Origin: Ooceraea biroi
Lineage: Eukaryota; Arthropoda; Insecta; Hymenoptera; Formicidae
Direction: 5' to 3'
Length of the DNA stretch: 64,000 nt
Assembly: GCF_003672135.1 (NCBI RefSeq)
Contig: NC_039515.1
Location: forward strand, 1,488,001-1,552,000
Shown here: piece after piece, positions 10,180-23,000 of the stretch
How the letters are laid out: the number at the start of each line of letters is the position of its first letter
How positions within the stretch are numbered: the first letter of the stretch is position 1
The notes under the pieces: model-generated
Database searches by the model: none
What the model was told of the DNA's origin: nothing
Seen by the model: the letters and a program-made list of their open reading frames with translations, nothing else
Translations under genes and position numbers: made by a program

Positions 10180-11527
10180 CAAGCGCCCGAACGAACTGAC
10201 GCCATCTGACGACTGGCATTCCTGCTTACTCCTATTGGTAAAACCAGGGCCATCATCGAAGAAGCGCGGAACTCCTCGTCGCTCTCGTCGCTCGTTTTGT
10301 TGTTTGGCGGAGGTGCTGTACGCGTTCCGTGTGCTTTTTTCGCGGTCTAATCGTTATGGCGCGAGTACGCCGTATGAAATGATAGGTGCGCAACGGAGTT
10401 CGCAGTGCGCCGGCCGAGCATTCCCGCGAACCAGCTAACCGTGTGCGTTGGCACGCAAGAGCGGCGGTCAACCTCCCGAACACGGGATACCATTCCGCGT
10501 TTGACGGATTCCTCCTATTCGGCCGTCCAGCGAGTCGCAGGTAACAGGCAAGCGCGATCCCGCCGTTTCGGCCGCGCAATCCGCGCGCGCCAGCCGCGTT
10601 CCCCGTACCGAAAATTCGCTCGTGTTTATGTTTACTCCTTTAATTACCCCCCTACCCCTACCCCCTCCCGCTCGCCCGCCCGCCGCCGCCGCCGCCGCGG
10701 CTCCCGTGTCCACTTGTCTCGAATCCCGCCTTTCTCGATTTTCTGGTCGCCCGCTTTCTCGCCGCCGTTCCTCGTGCGTTCCCCCCCCCCCCTCCTCCTC
10801 GCTGTCTCGCGTTCCTCGAATATTAGTAGGAATATTAGTAGCGTATTCTTTTTTTCCCCCCCGTTTTATCGGCAGATAACGCTTGTTATAGCGCGTAGGG
10901 ACCCGACGTGTTGTGAGAATGTGTTGGGAAAATACGCGAAGGGGCAATATGTAATGTACTCGGCACGATAATTGTGTTATATAAACTTTGCATTATCGTA
11001 CGATTCTTTTTCTTGTTTCTTAATTGCTCCGATGTTGTTCGTAAATAGCGTCGCGTACGAGGCTTGCAACATATTCCGCTCAATTAGCGGAATAATCATT
11101 GAACAGTAAGCAGCAATTATGTGAATGATTGCATTATACACAAATTGACGGCACGTCGAAATCGCGGTTGATAAATAAAAATAAAATCGACTACTGTTTA
11201 GCTAATCGACTAGGGCAGAGTATATAAATTCAGGAAATCTTATCGTAGATCTAATCTATATACACACATATATATATATATATATATATAATATATCAAT
11301 TACAAGTAACTTTAAATAACTTTATTATAACTGCAATTATCAATTCTCTTTTTCTAAAGTAACAATAAAATAACTGGTGATATGATCACAAAAATAATAA
11401 CAATAAATTTTCATTAGCTTTTATCTTATGAACAAAGAATTGCTCCTTTCAATGGAAAATCAGTGCATTTGTCTTAAAAGCAATGATATTTGAAATAGGT
11501 GTATCGCTGACATTTCCTGACTACTCC
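10180..11527. other. GC-rich promoter-like region and 5' side of the AT-hook gene
   Basis: From 10230 to about 10960 the DNA is GC- and CpG-rich with C-runs and GCC triplets, typical of an insect promoter or 5' UTR, and I read it as the probable first-exon region of the downstream plus-strand gene. ORFs here are compositional and carry no domain. From 11000 the DNA turns AT-rich, with a TA microsatellite at about 11267-11290. Confidence 0.4.
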
Positions 11528-14303
11528 ATGCTCCCGATGAATGCCATGGCACAGAAAGTGGTACCAGGATCAGAGTCTGGATCGATGAAGCCCTTGACGG
11601 GAAGCGGCCTGAGCTATGTCACGCTGCAACCACCCAGTCAGCCGCTTAGTCTAGTGCAGGACCATAGACCCTCGGTGTACCAGACTCCTCCTTATATAGG
11701 CAGCAATATGGAAAAGGAGCCGGAGACCGAGAAGCTGATCCCAAACGGCGTGGAGATCACAACGAAAACGGAGACCGAGCAAGATGTGCCTGCTGTTGTG
11801 AAGCAAAGCGAAACCAACAGAAACAACAACTTGAGTCCTGAGAATCCCGCTCCCGAGCAACCGTGCGAGATGCAACCGGAACAGGAGCTGACATCTCTAA
11901 CTTTGGATTTTCCTGGTGAGACATTGTTTCCTGTGGCAATCGAATAAATAAAAGCTTTTTTTTTCATTTGATATAAATATGTACGATGAGCATGAATTAT
12001 GTTTTGTCATTTGATTGTTTTTTTTCTTTTGATAATTTATATTTGATATGTATTAATTTAATATATTTGACTTTTTCGTCATAATCATACGCAATTAATG
12101 TATCCATATCCAAAGTACCTCTTGCGATATTGTAAATAAATAAAAACTTGGGAAATATTTATGTACATTATGTTACATTAATTTTTATAGCATTATGCAC
12201 ACCAGCACAAACTAAGGTCGAGGAGAAGAAGACCCCCGTGAATAACGGGTCGAAGGAGTCGGATGGCAAGGCCATCAACACTTCGGTACATATAAAACAG
12301 TCTCCACATAAACCGGAAGATGCACCGACAAAGAATGAAATTCCAAAGGTGAAACCCACAAATCAGAGTTCGAAAGTACCAAGCGAGAGCGTCGCCGCCG
12401 CATTAACTACCACGTACAAGCCTGACGCAAAAATCACTACCTCCCCGAAGACAACTAAGCGAAAATCTAGAGAGCTGAAAGATTTGAAGGCAGGATCCAG
12501 TGGAAGCGCTGACGGGGCAAGTAAACCCAAGAGGAACCGCATTCAAACACAGCCCTATCAGAGCCCGTTGCCCGAGAGAGAGATCGCTCTGTTGGTCAAA
12601 AGCTTCAAAACTCCGCCTTCTAAAACCGCTGACGATAAGCTCATCGTATTCTACAAGTAAATATTTCGTTACTCTACGATCCTCAAGTCATTCATGTTTG
12701 CACGGATGAATTAATTGCGCAATTCTTTTTTGTTGCGCCAGAAACGAATTTTTAGCCGTACGGAATGCAGAGGGAAGTTTTTACGTCTGCCAAGCGATGC
12801 AGAACATCTACAAATCGAGCAGGCGTATCCGCATACGTTGGTTGTCTCAGGATAAAACCAACGGTGAATTCTACTCTCCAGATTTCTACGACACTATAGG
12901 TATTTGTCCGAAACTTTTGCATCTCGAACTTTATTATTTTATTACATTGCAGCAATGTGTTATCGTTATTTCTTAATTTTCCCATTTAACTTGCAGAGTT
13001 TGATTGTATATTAACGAACCTGAACCTGAGCAAAGTCGACAAGCATAAATTCTGCTTAACCAGAATAGAGCTGCTGCGCACGGAGAATATCCTGAAACGG
13101 GCTATCGACGTCGAGGCTGGGGTGTCTGAGAAACCTCGAGTTACAGAGGAACATCCGGATGGATGTAAGTGTGATCGTGATATTCCGAGATAATAATTGA
13201 AATATTTCCCAACCTCTTTATATTCATATATCACATATTTTACGATGCTTATAGCACAAAGTTTAATATATCAAAATTTAAAAAAGATTTAAAAAGAATT
13301 ATTCAAACTTGGTAAAAGCTCTGTCTTAAACGATTAATTAAACGACTCATCGGTAAATTGCGATGTTTCCTTTTCACAGTGGATTTATCGCTCTATAAAG
13401 ACGAGTCACAGCTGAAGAGAAGAAAAGGCCTGCACGAGAAGCAGAGTCAGCGCAAAAAGTCTAAGCGAGCGGCAAGTTCGACGGACGACGAAGCGGACGA
13501 GGAAGAATCAGAGAAAAAGACGTCCAAGATGAGCCGTGCGAAGAAACGATCAGTCAATAAGGCCTTGGCGATTGCTAAATCCGTCGCGAAAGGCACCAGC
13601 AGGGCGGAGAGGGCGCTAAACAGAAGCACAAAGTCCGGCAATAGTTTAGGCAATGACGTTGCCACTTCTGCCGCGACTACTGCCGCTGCAGCAACCATTA
13701 CCACCAACGCCACTGTTACAGCGGTTGCTACTACTACCGTTGCCGCTGCTACGGCCACCGCTGTCAATCTCGCCACCAATACCACGGCGGATGCTAAAAA
13801 CAATGCGGAAACAAAGAAGTTGGATCTGAAGAAGAACGGCAAGCAACCAAACAGCAATAGCGTCCGCGGATTTCCAAGAACGAAGTTAGGAGGTAAATAA
13901 TTTTATACGTGATCTATTTCAAAGTGGCTCATCTACGTATCACGTATCTATAGAACGTGTATCTGTATAATAAAGTGTCCATAATCTACACATCTATGTA
14001 AAAGATTTATCAAGAAATATAATTGATTTCTTGTGAAATTTTCACTCGTCGAGCAATCAAGTTATTTGATGACACAATTGATACTTGATATGAGAATGTG
14101 CGTTGTCGGTTGGTTATCAGTCAAAGTTGTTTATTAAACTGAGGCTTTTTTTATAGTTATATGATTAACTTAAAGGTTCTGCTCAAGCCACGCAAGCCAG
14201 TAAAACGACGGGACGTCCCAAGCGCGTGGCCGCCACCACTGGCGTGGTTCTCTCGACCGAGGAGACACCTTCCCCAAGGAAGAAACCGCGCGGTCGTACA
14301 TAA
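11528..14303 (+). CDS. AT-hook-like nuclear protein, family not recognised
   Basis: Six coding exons (11528-11915, 12191-12656, 12742-12899, 12997-13164, 13380-13892, 14176-14303) join in frame to 606 residues. The N-terminal 285 residues are low-complexity, rich in Pro, Glu, Thr, Ser and Lys, with the basic stretch KTTKRKSRELKDLK. Exons 3 and 4 encode the only globular-looking part, about residues 286-392: NEFLAVRNAEGSFYVCQAMQ, then RRIRIRWLSQDK, YSPDFYDTIEFD and a helical tail. This pattern resembles a small beta-barrel reader fold, but I cannot name the family. Exon 5 is Lys/Glu-rich, then an Ala/Thr-rich tract. The last exon has TGRPKRVA and KKPRGRT, AT-hook-like. A chromatin or DNA-binding role is inference. 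The start is uncertain: the frame is open upstream to a possible acceptor near 11499, so an earlier coding exon may exist. Confidence 0.75.
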
Positions 14304-17300
14304 AACTAACTTAACGTTGCTTTTTTACGCTATAGTTACAGCCGAGTCTGTATCGTAGGCAATATGTACGTGTGGTACACCTCTTTGAAATTGCAATCAA
14401 TTTATTATGTATATATACGTATATACGGATCTCAAGATTTTTAAATGTATCATGTGCTGCGATAATATTATAGTCCAACGATACGGGATCAACGACTTGT
14501 ATCTCAGATTCGTCAAGTCGCATTTGCAAAAAAAAAAAGAAAGAGAGAAATAATAAAAAGTAAAGATAAGGAAAAGAAAGACTCAGATTTACGTGAGTAC
14601 TATATTGTGATATCATACAAAATTTGTACATATCGTCTACGTCTCAGACTCTTTCAGGAGAAGAAAGTCACGGAAATGTGTGGGAACGGTACCTTGAGTT
14701 GAGTAATAACTAATCTACAGGGTGTCACATACTAATGCACTCTTGCAATAGTCTATTTTTGATGTTGTGGTGAGTGAACCGTACGTGATTCAGTTGATTT
14801 TAATGTACACTTTCCATTGGATATGATATATACTATGTACAAATATACATGTTTGGGAGGGATGGGAGTTATATGTATTCTGTAAAGCAGACAGAGAGAT
14901 AGAGTGAGTGAGTAAGATACAGAGAAATGAAAAAGAGGAAAAAAAAAGATAGTATCAACAGAGGAAACGAGAACGATCCTGAGTGTTGCCAGTCCTTCGA
15001 GTTAATCACCGATCGATCGGCAAAAGATCTCGAAGTACAATATATTACTGTACATTACGCTGAATTCTCTTGCTGTTAAAAAAGAAAAAAAAGTAACACG
15101 TAAAATGGTCCAGCGCCTACATAAAGACAGGCAGAGTAAAGAAGTGCCCTGAATCGTCTCCTTGTCGATCCAGTTGGATCCGCAAGAGACTCGCGAGCGG
15201 AAAGTAGCACGTTGCTTGTATGTTTGTTTCTTTGAATTTGCACCTATCGCGGCCCATTATTGTAAAATCGCAGGGTCCGTATTAAATAAATAAAAAGAGA
15301 AAGAGAGAGAAAGAAAGAGAGTGTGTGGTGCCACATTACGATGTAGCCAGATAGAAGTAATCATTCTAGAAGAAGAAAAGGAGATATCGCTTATTTAGAG
15401 CGATCAATCTTTCATTCAAATGTATAAATTTTCATTTATGTACTATGTGTTAATTTTAGTTTCCTTTTTTCGTCAAAGATTGTAGAACGCGCGACGAAAA
15501 AGTGTATATTTAATGACTAAGATAGGCGACTATGATTTATATATCTTTAAAATTAAATTCATATATATATATAGATATTTTAATGTAGCTCATATATTTT
15601 GTATCTTGTCGGCGTACGTTTGTTACAAAGAATTTTGCAAGCTTTCAGCTGCCAGCGAGTTGTCAGTCTTTCTTTTCGAGCTATTAAAACGTGCATCATT
15701 TGATTGTGTAATTGTGTGGCGAAAAGTATACATAATATATTTGTTTCTCTTTCGTCTATGCTAATGACAGTACACATAGTAGAAGTATGAGAATAATGCG
15801 AAACAGATAGATTATTTATAACGTTACGAGGGATCGATAGCGTCGAGCATGAGTGAGGAAACGAACTCGTATGTTGTCGATGACGAGAATATTAATGGGT
15901 TTTCTTTCTTTTTTGACTAATTCCGCATCGGGATATATATGTAAACGTATTTTATACGTTGGCCGTTAAGATATTGACGTTCTCTTGCTTGATTTCGCCC
16001 GGACACATGTACATATAAAGCGATTAGATAATCAAAATTGTGCATAAGGGTGTGCAAGGATTCCTCCTCTATGGCGTTTCGAACGAATTATTAGGGCGAC
16101 CACGTCGCTACTTGCTTAGCACATGTTTGCACGAATACGACGTTATGTTGATCAAGGAAATAATGCAGCTCTCGGACACTCATCACTTCTTATTTTTCGA
16201 CAGTCATGGGCGCTGTGTACATTGAATATCGAGAGAGAACGTTGGAATGCAAACGCGTGACTCCGCAATGCCGTTTAAGAGAGAAAAATAAAAAAAAATA
16301 TAAAAAAAAACAGGCATATCGACTTCTGCTCGAAAAATAGAATACGATATAATTATCATAACTAAGTGGTTAAGGTGGATTTAATTTTCAAGATGGGACA
16401 CACACGAGTAAGATATCAATCCTGTCATTTGGTCCATTGCACATTGTATTTGAGAAATATACGCATACAAGGCATATACTGTATAAATTTAGTAAAGAAT
16501 TCTAATAACAGTACTCACAGAACTGCTCATGTTATTCTTACTCGATTTCGCTTTGGCAACGTTCGAGCTTCATTTTTTTTACTTTTTCTCCTTTTTGTCT
16601 CTTCTTTCACAACGAGTTTCATTCACGAGATATACGCGAACGTCAATAATGTGCAATCAGTTGAACACAATTGCGTACAATCGCCGGCATATAAGGCGGT
16701 ACGATAAGCTCGTACTTTATTTATACACTTTTTAAATACCGTTTTTTATCCCGACTTGATTAGACACAACACTGAAATATATTAATGAAATATATAATTG
16801 AAGAGAGTACGAAACGTTGCGCGAGAGAAATGATCTTTCCCAGTTTAGAAAAATTCATTCAGAAACGGTTGTCGAAAATATACTTTTTATTCTTGTACAG
16901 ATTCTACCTGTCCATCTTTTGCTCTTAAGCTCGCAATACAATTACTCTTAGACCGAGAATGAAACAATCCGATGGTATTGTCAATGCTATTGTACATGAA
17001 ACGAGATGCACGTTTCGCAATGAGGGAAACATTAAATTCCACAAAATGCAGTTACCCTTTCATCCCCCTTGAAGACGTGAAACGATGAGAGCGTTTTTGA
17101 CTCGCGTAACGATTAAGTGTCTTAATATTAGTTCTTACTAGATAGATATATATATATATAAGCACTTCGGATGCTGGTTTGCTAAGGAGAGCAAATAAAC
17201 TAACTGTATAATGTATATATTCGTTGACGTATATTGATCGTGGTACATGTATATATAGGAATAAGCGATCGTCATTTTTTCGCATTGTTTTTTGCATTTT

Positions 17301-17745
17301 CAAGTTCTACTTGTAATGATGATCACTACGAACAACCTGTATGTATTGGGAGAATCGATCTCTGCGCGATCCTCCTCGTAAATGAATAATCCTTTTCTCT
17401 TTGTTTGATATCGTAGTGAATTCTAGAATTCTTAGATTAGTAAGCACACATAAGTACTTTTGTTTTTAGTTTTAATTTGAGCAAATCTGTAAAGCTTGTA
17501 CGCACGCCTACCTGCTTATATGCGAGAACAATACCTTTCCTCTTTTTTTTTAATGTCACTTAAACCAGCGAATTTATCTTTTTACTGTAAGACTCCTCGA
17601 TTTTCTGTCGGTTTAAGCAGAAAACGGACAGACTTAATGAGTTCTAATGGTTTCCACGACGCGACAATTATTTTACAGAGAAAATCATACATTTGGTAGA
17701 TGAATATACGAGTGATATAGTATAAAAATGTGTTTTAATAAATAT
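14304..17745 (+). other. Probable long 3' UTR of the AT-hook gene
   Basis: No conserved coding exon is visible on either strand. An AATAAA near 17737 on the plus strand would suit the end of the upstream gene's transcript, and the next gene is convergent. The stretch contains AG-rich and TA-rich runs. Extent of the UTR is inference. Confidence 0.35.
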
Positions 17746-20052
17746 TGATAGAAAAAAAGTTACAGAAGATATCTACAGGGATTACAATGGTCAATATATA
17801 TATATATATGTATAAAATTACATATCCCGCAACATAATAACATGATCTAGGACCTTTACAAATAATATTTGTCAATGCACCTAGTCTTAATATTAATCGT
17901 ATCGATATTGATCGCTATCGCTGAAGGTAATCGTAATACTCCACAGTTATGACACTCGATTGAAAGATATTGTCGAGATATTCCATCAGTTTCGCTCACG
18001 CGCGCGGTAATAATAAATAATACACGTTATTTAACAGTAACAACGATCGAAATTCTGGAAGCAGATATTGTAGTAGCAAAATCACAAGTCTTAAAAGTAC
18101 AGTTTGACGTCCTAGCTGATGGGACAGTTCGCGCTCATGCAACGAGTTAAAAGAAGATTTGCAAAAGAGGACCGACATTTGCAAAAATATGAAACGTGTT
18201 TAAGATTACAAGGCACTAGTAAGAACTCAATTGTCACGCTCTCTCCAGATATCCATTGTACTCCTCGCGGATAATGAAAGAGCCTTATTTGTCGTAATAC
18301 AGGACTAGCAAGTTATACATAATGTCCCAGCTTCAAATCGTTATATTTTAATGAAAGGATATTCAATCATTTGTCGAGTCCTTTCTCTCTCAGCAGAGGT
18401 GACATCGACGCATCTGTATAAACAAGCCTCAAGTTAAAAAGTCCATTAAAAATCTATTCGCCAAATTCGTCGCAAAAAATATTATCCTATTTATCTCTTC
18501 TCTTTCTGCCGAAGGAAAATGTATTTATGTATTTTATGAAAAATATATGTATCAAAATGATGGGGAAAAATATATTATTAAGATATAACGTGATGGAAGT
18601 GGGATGCGCACACGCGCGTTTTACATGCAAGAGGTTGTTCACCGAATCACTTCTCTATGTTTGCTAAAAACTGTACGGGTATACGGTAAGCACTATTCAA
18701 TCTGAGTTTGAGGTTTTTTCTTCAGAATATGCTGGATTGCAAAAGTGCAATGCAAATCTCCAATTGCAGGAACATTCGTAGAAGACTGCCTTTCAAACTT
18801 CACTTTTATAGTCATTACGAGACTCTATCGATTATTTTATTTTATTGCCCTTAATCGTAACATTCGTATGCTGAAGAAAAGATTTTCTTTGGGATATACT
18901 TTCTATATACAAGTTTGGTAGCTGTAGTTCTTCTTCGCGCCTCGGTAAGAAAAGGAGCAGTCTCGGAACATCTTTCTTTTCTGCCTAGGAATGTAATTTG
19001 GTCCTACAACGCGCAACAGTCCATGTATCATTTCTCAATTCCTATTTCGAAACTATGCGCTCGCACATGATTATGCGTGATCGGCCGCGATTAATAGTCC
19101 GGTAACGTTTGTTCCATTGTCGTAACGTGATATATAATATAAGCCTGAGATTTATAGTAACTATGTCTTTACTCCAGGAGACTTGCGCAAATAGTATGCA
19201 ATACTTAACACGTCCAACACGCTCAAATACCTACCGCAGTAATTTTCGGCAAATTGCTCTGCCATTTTCCGTTAACAATTGCAATTTGCAAAGTTCGATA
19301 TCTTTTTATAATAAATTCAGTCGTTTACATGAATAATGCGAATAGTACCGCTACGCTATTATTCATGTTCGTATTGTAGATAACAGAATTGTGTGGCAGG
19401 GATACGCAACTGGCGGCGCGCGACGTCCAAGCTTGACCCGCAGAAAATATGAAAAATAAACTGAATTATTATCGCCGAATAACAATTAAAATTTTCTCTC
19501 TTCAAATATATATAATAGAATAAATATTTTATTTATTAATACGATGTAAAATATTAAAGAGAAAAAATTTAGCTACTGCGGCCCGCGGTATAACTACAAA
19601 TTTTACATTTGGCCCGCCAAAAAATCTAGTTGCGTATCCCTGATGTATATACAAATTGATTGGCGTTGTACACGAACTGGAGATTCAACAACAATTAACT
19701 CACCGAAACTCTCAAACGCATCTGTTCAAAAAAAATCGATACGACGGCCGCGAAAAGCCAATTGACACCGAAATAACAGCAATAATATAAAAATGCAGAT
19801 CATCTTAAGAATTCCTCCATGAAATTCAGTCGATTGTAACTGAATCTTCTCGGAATCTTAACACAGTCGCAGCCGGCGACGTAGTTTTACGTCATTTTCA
19901 CATCTTTAGCTGATTGCCGGCGACGTAATTCTACAATATCTTTATTCATATTCAGGCGGCGTTCAGCTAAGGCTCTCAAAACCACCGGTTGCGAATGTGT
20001 TAAAAAAAAAAGAGAAAAATCTCTAGAACGCGAACTTATTCGTAGTCGCCGA
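17746..20052 (-). other. Downstream region of naked cuticle, probable 3' UTR
   Basis: AT-rich, no coding exon recognised. The nkd stop codon is at 20053-20055 on the minus strand, so part of this is probably its 3' UTR. It holds the hAT-like MITE at 19397-19642. Confidence 0.4.
19397..19642. mobile_element. hAT-like MITE
   Basis: Terminal inverted repeats CAGGGATACGCAACT and AGTTGCGTATCCCTG bound a 246-bp element. Subterminal GGCGG/CCGCC words are also inverted. CAG-starting ends fit the hAT superfamily. A clear 8-bp target duplication is not visible, so the assignment is tentative. Confidence 0.65.
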
Positions 20053-23000
20053 TTACACTAGAGCCTCGGCATGATAATGGTGATAGTGATGGTGTATGTG
20101 CTCGTGGACGTGCCTTCGACCAGACGTCGCCGCCACCGCGTTCTGCGAGAATTCGCGTTCGAGCCAACGTACGACCTGTGCCATCGCTCTCGCCTGGTCC
20201 TGCTCCCGTGTCGCGTGCTTCAGCTGATGCTTCTTGGTGGTTCTACCGCACTGCTGCGACTGGACAAATTGCGCGTCGTTGCGCTGCGCGTTGTTGTGAT
20301 TGTTGGTGATAGTCTGATGATTGGTGGTCTGCTGGTTGTTATTGGGCACGAGGTTGACGATGTTGCGGTGGGTATTGCCGCCAGAATTGACGGACTGCGA
20401 TGTCTCGTTGTAGACGGTCGTCGGCACGATCACGTTACGATTCAACGTGTGCGGGTACGTCGTCGTGTAGGCCTGACTGGAGGAACGCGTCGCGTTGTTC
20501 TTCGGCGTCGTGTTGTTCCTTGGTGTTGCGTGTCGCGCTTTCCTGAGATTCGATCGCGATTTGGCCGTCGTCTTGGGAAACGAAGCGTTGTAATGGGTGC
20601 TCTCCCGAATTAGCTTGTGATAAGTCACCTGACGAGGCTCCGGAGGAGGTGCTTGGCAGTCCACGTTATTGTGATTTGTATTTGAAGTTTCCAAGTGAGG
20701 ACTATTGTGGGATGGAATGCGCGGTTGCTCGTTTTGATGCCGTTTTCTGTAAGACAAAAATGAATATCTTTGAATATTATTAAGATTAATTTATAAAGAC
20801 TACGTTAAATTTGATTGATTCAATGGTATAATCTTTAATTATATCACACGTGGATCGCGACAAGTTACCTCGTTGTATGAAAACTGAGATTGTTCTTCTC
20901 CATGTTGGCCTGAATTATTTCCAGCAGTTGTTGTCTTTGCAACGCCCCGCTACGTTTTCTCTGATTCGTCATAAGAAGTGGCGTTAATGGAGAGAACGCA
21001 GGGGAAGTGTCGCTATCGTCGCTCACATCACCCTCCGAGCTGTTTGAATAGGGGGATGGTAAATGGGGCACCGGACCGACTCTCCTACGCAACTCCTCCT
21101 GCTGCACTCGATTCGTTCGGGCATTCTCGTCGTCGTCTTCACTGTGTGTCTCCACTTCTTTCCGCTCAGTCTGCAATAAAGTTGCGACGACATGAAATTA
21201 AACAAACATAAACGTGACGTACAAGTTTATCAGCACAATGCATTTGTACTTTACTAATTAAAACATACATAATTTACAAGTTTTATATACAAAATAAAAC
21301 AACCGAGTCAATATTTATTATATTCAGATATTTAGATATATTTAAACATTTTTTTGCTAATATATATCTAACATATAAGAATAAAAGTTTACTTTTAAAT
21401 TGCGAAAATTTTATTTATCAACTTTCAGGCTTAGTATTGAAATATTGAAACACAGAAAAGGTATCCGTTTCCAAAAGAAACGCGCATTTATTTCTCTCTT
21501 CTCTCTCATATTTCTCAGCAGCATCGTACCGCGTGCATAACTCGAATTGTAGAGACGTTCGGTTGGCCAATGTACATACGTACGTATGTACGCACGTACG
21601 TACGTGGGCATACGAGGAATGTAGGTCTCACCTGACAACGATACCGCGGTGCTCTTCTCCTTCTAGGAACTCTACTCGTGCCATGCCGAGCGGTATGCGT
21701 CGCAGTCGCATGGCTACACGGGGCGGCGTGCTTGAGATGGCAACAGGACGACGAATTGTGGTGACCAGGCGACGTCGTAGTCTGCGGCGTAGTTTGCGTG
21801 GCGTTTAGGCAGCCGCTGGCAGCGTTGCGCGATTGCTGCTGACTGCTGTTGCTGCTGGTCCGCTGGTCCGGCGATACCGTCAGTTTCACCTTAATCGTTT
21901 TGCTGCCGCATGGCGGTACTTGTATCGAAGCACCTAGCGTATCGTAAATAGTGGTCACTAGGCCGGCTATGTCGTCCTTCGTGATCTTCCCGTGGCCATC
22001 GAAGTCGTACAGGGTAAAGGAGAATTCCTGTCGCCTCCTATCACCTTCCGCGACTGACACATCGCACTCGAATTCCTGCAACGAGAACACGACCACTGAA
22101 CGAACACCCAGACCGAAATCTTGAGTACGATACTGAAGGAGCGACTGTGGAACATCATGATAAATAATAGAACATCATTAGTTACTGCTGTAACAAATAG
22201 ATATGAATGCGCAATAATAAATGTAATAAAATGTTGAATTTTAGCAAATATAATACTAGAGAATTTTTTAGAGAAAATTCTTTAGATATATTTGCGGGCA
22301 TTATGTAACGCAGTTCGCTACGAATCTATCGCTTTCCTTCTTTAAGATACGTAAATGAAAATATTTTACCTCGAAATTAAGCTGTTTCGTTGTACCGCAA
22401 GTAGGCTGTTCGTCATTACCGGCAGGCCCTGCAGGTACGCTCGGGCCATCAACTGTGACCTGCGGCAACTCCGCAGGCGAAATCAGAATCGGTTGCGACT
22501 CTGTTGGTGGCGGCGACGAGACGTTACAGGTCGTCGGGACGGCCGTCAGCAATTCTTCAGAATCGCTACCTTCCGTATTGGTCCCTACGACTGAAACGAT
22601 AATGGAAAGTTCATTGTACAAAGCCGCTCTCAAAGAGATCTCACAATCTGGCTCGACCTAGGTCCCATAACTGTATTTTTTATGGCTGTTGTAATTCTAC
22701 GTTTTACTATTGTCTTGTAACTTATACTCGTCCCATTTTTGTAATAACGAATATATATGCAACAACTCAAACTTAAAAAAGGAAGGTAGTTTAATCGTTT
22801 TTCATCATCGCACTCATTTTGCGAGATCATTTTATCAGGCATCAAGGAGAAAACACATAAAATTAGGGAACCCTTCCTCGTGCTTGCTTGCCTGTTGGTT
22901 GTGCGAACGCGATCTCCACTTTAAGCGAGGGGCAGAGAAGCGAATAAAAGGCGGCATTTAACACACGCTGCCGGCATCCGCACCGGTGCCCGCCGCGCGA

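Noticed and set aside
10405..10971. 188-codon ORF on the plus strand upstream of the AT-hook gene
   Set aside because: Composition is driven by GC-rich DNA (Arg, Pro and Ser runs), no domain is visible, and overlapping ORFs of similar length occur in other frames. More likely promoter or 5' UTR.
20071..20613. 180-codon plus-strand ORF opposite the last nkd exon
   Set aside because: It is the antisense shadow of the His- and Asn-rich nkd coding sequence; Val/Leu/Arg-rich with no motif.
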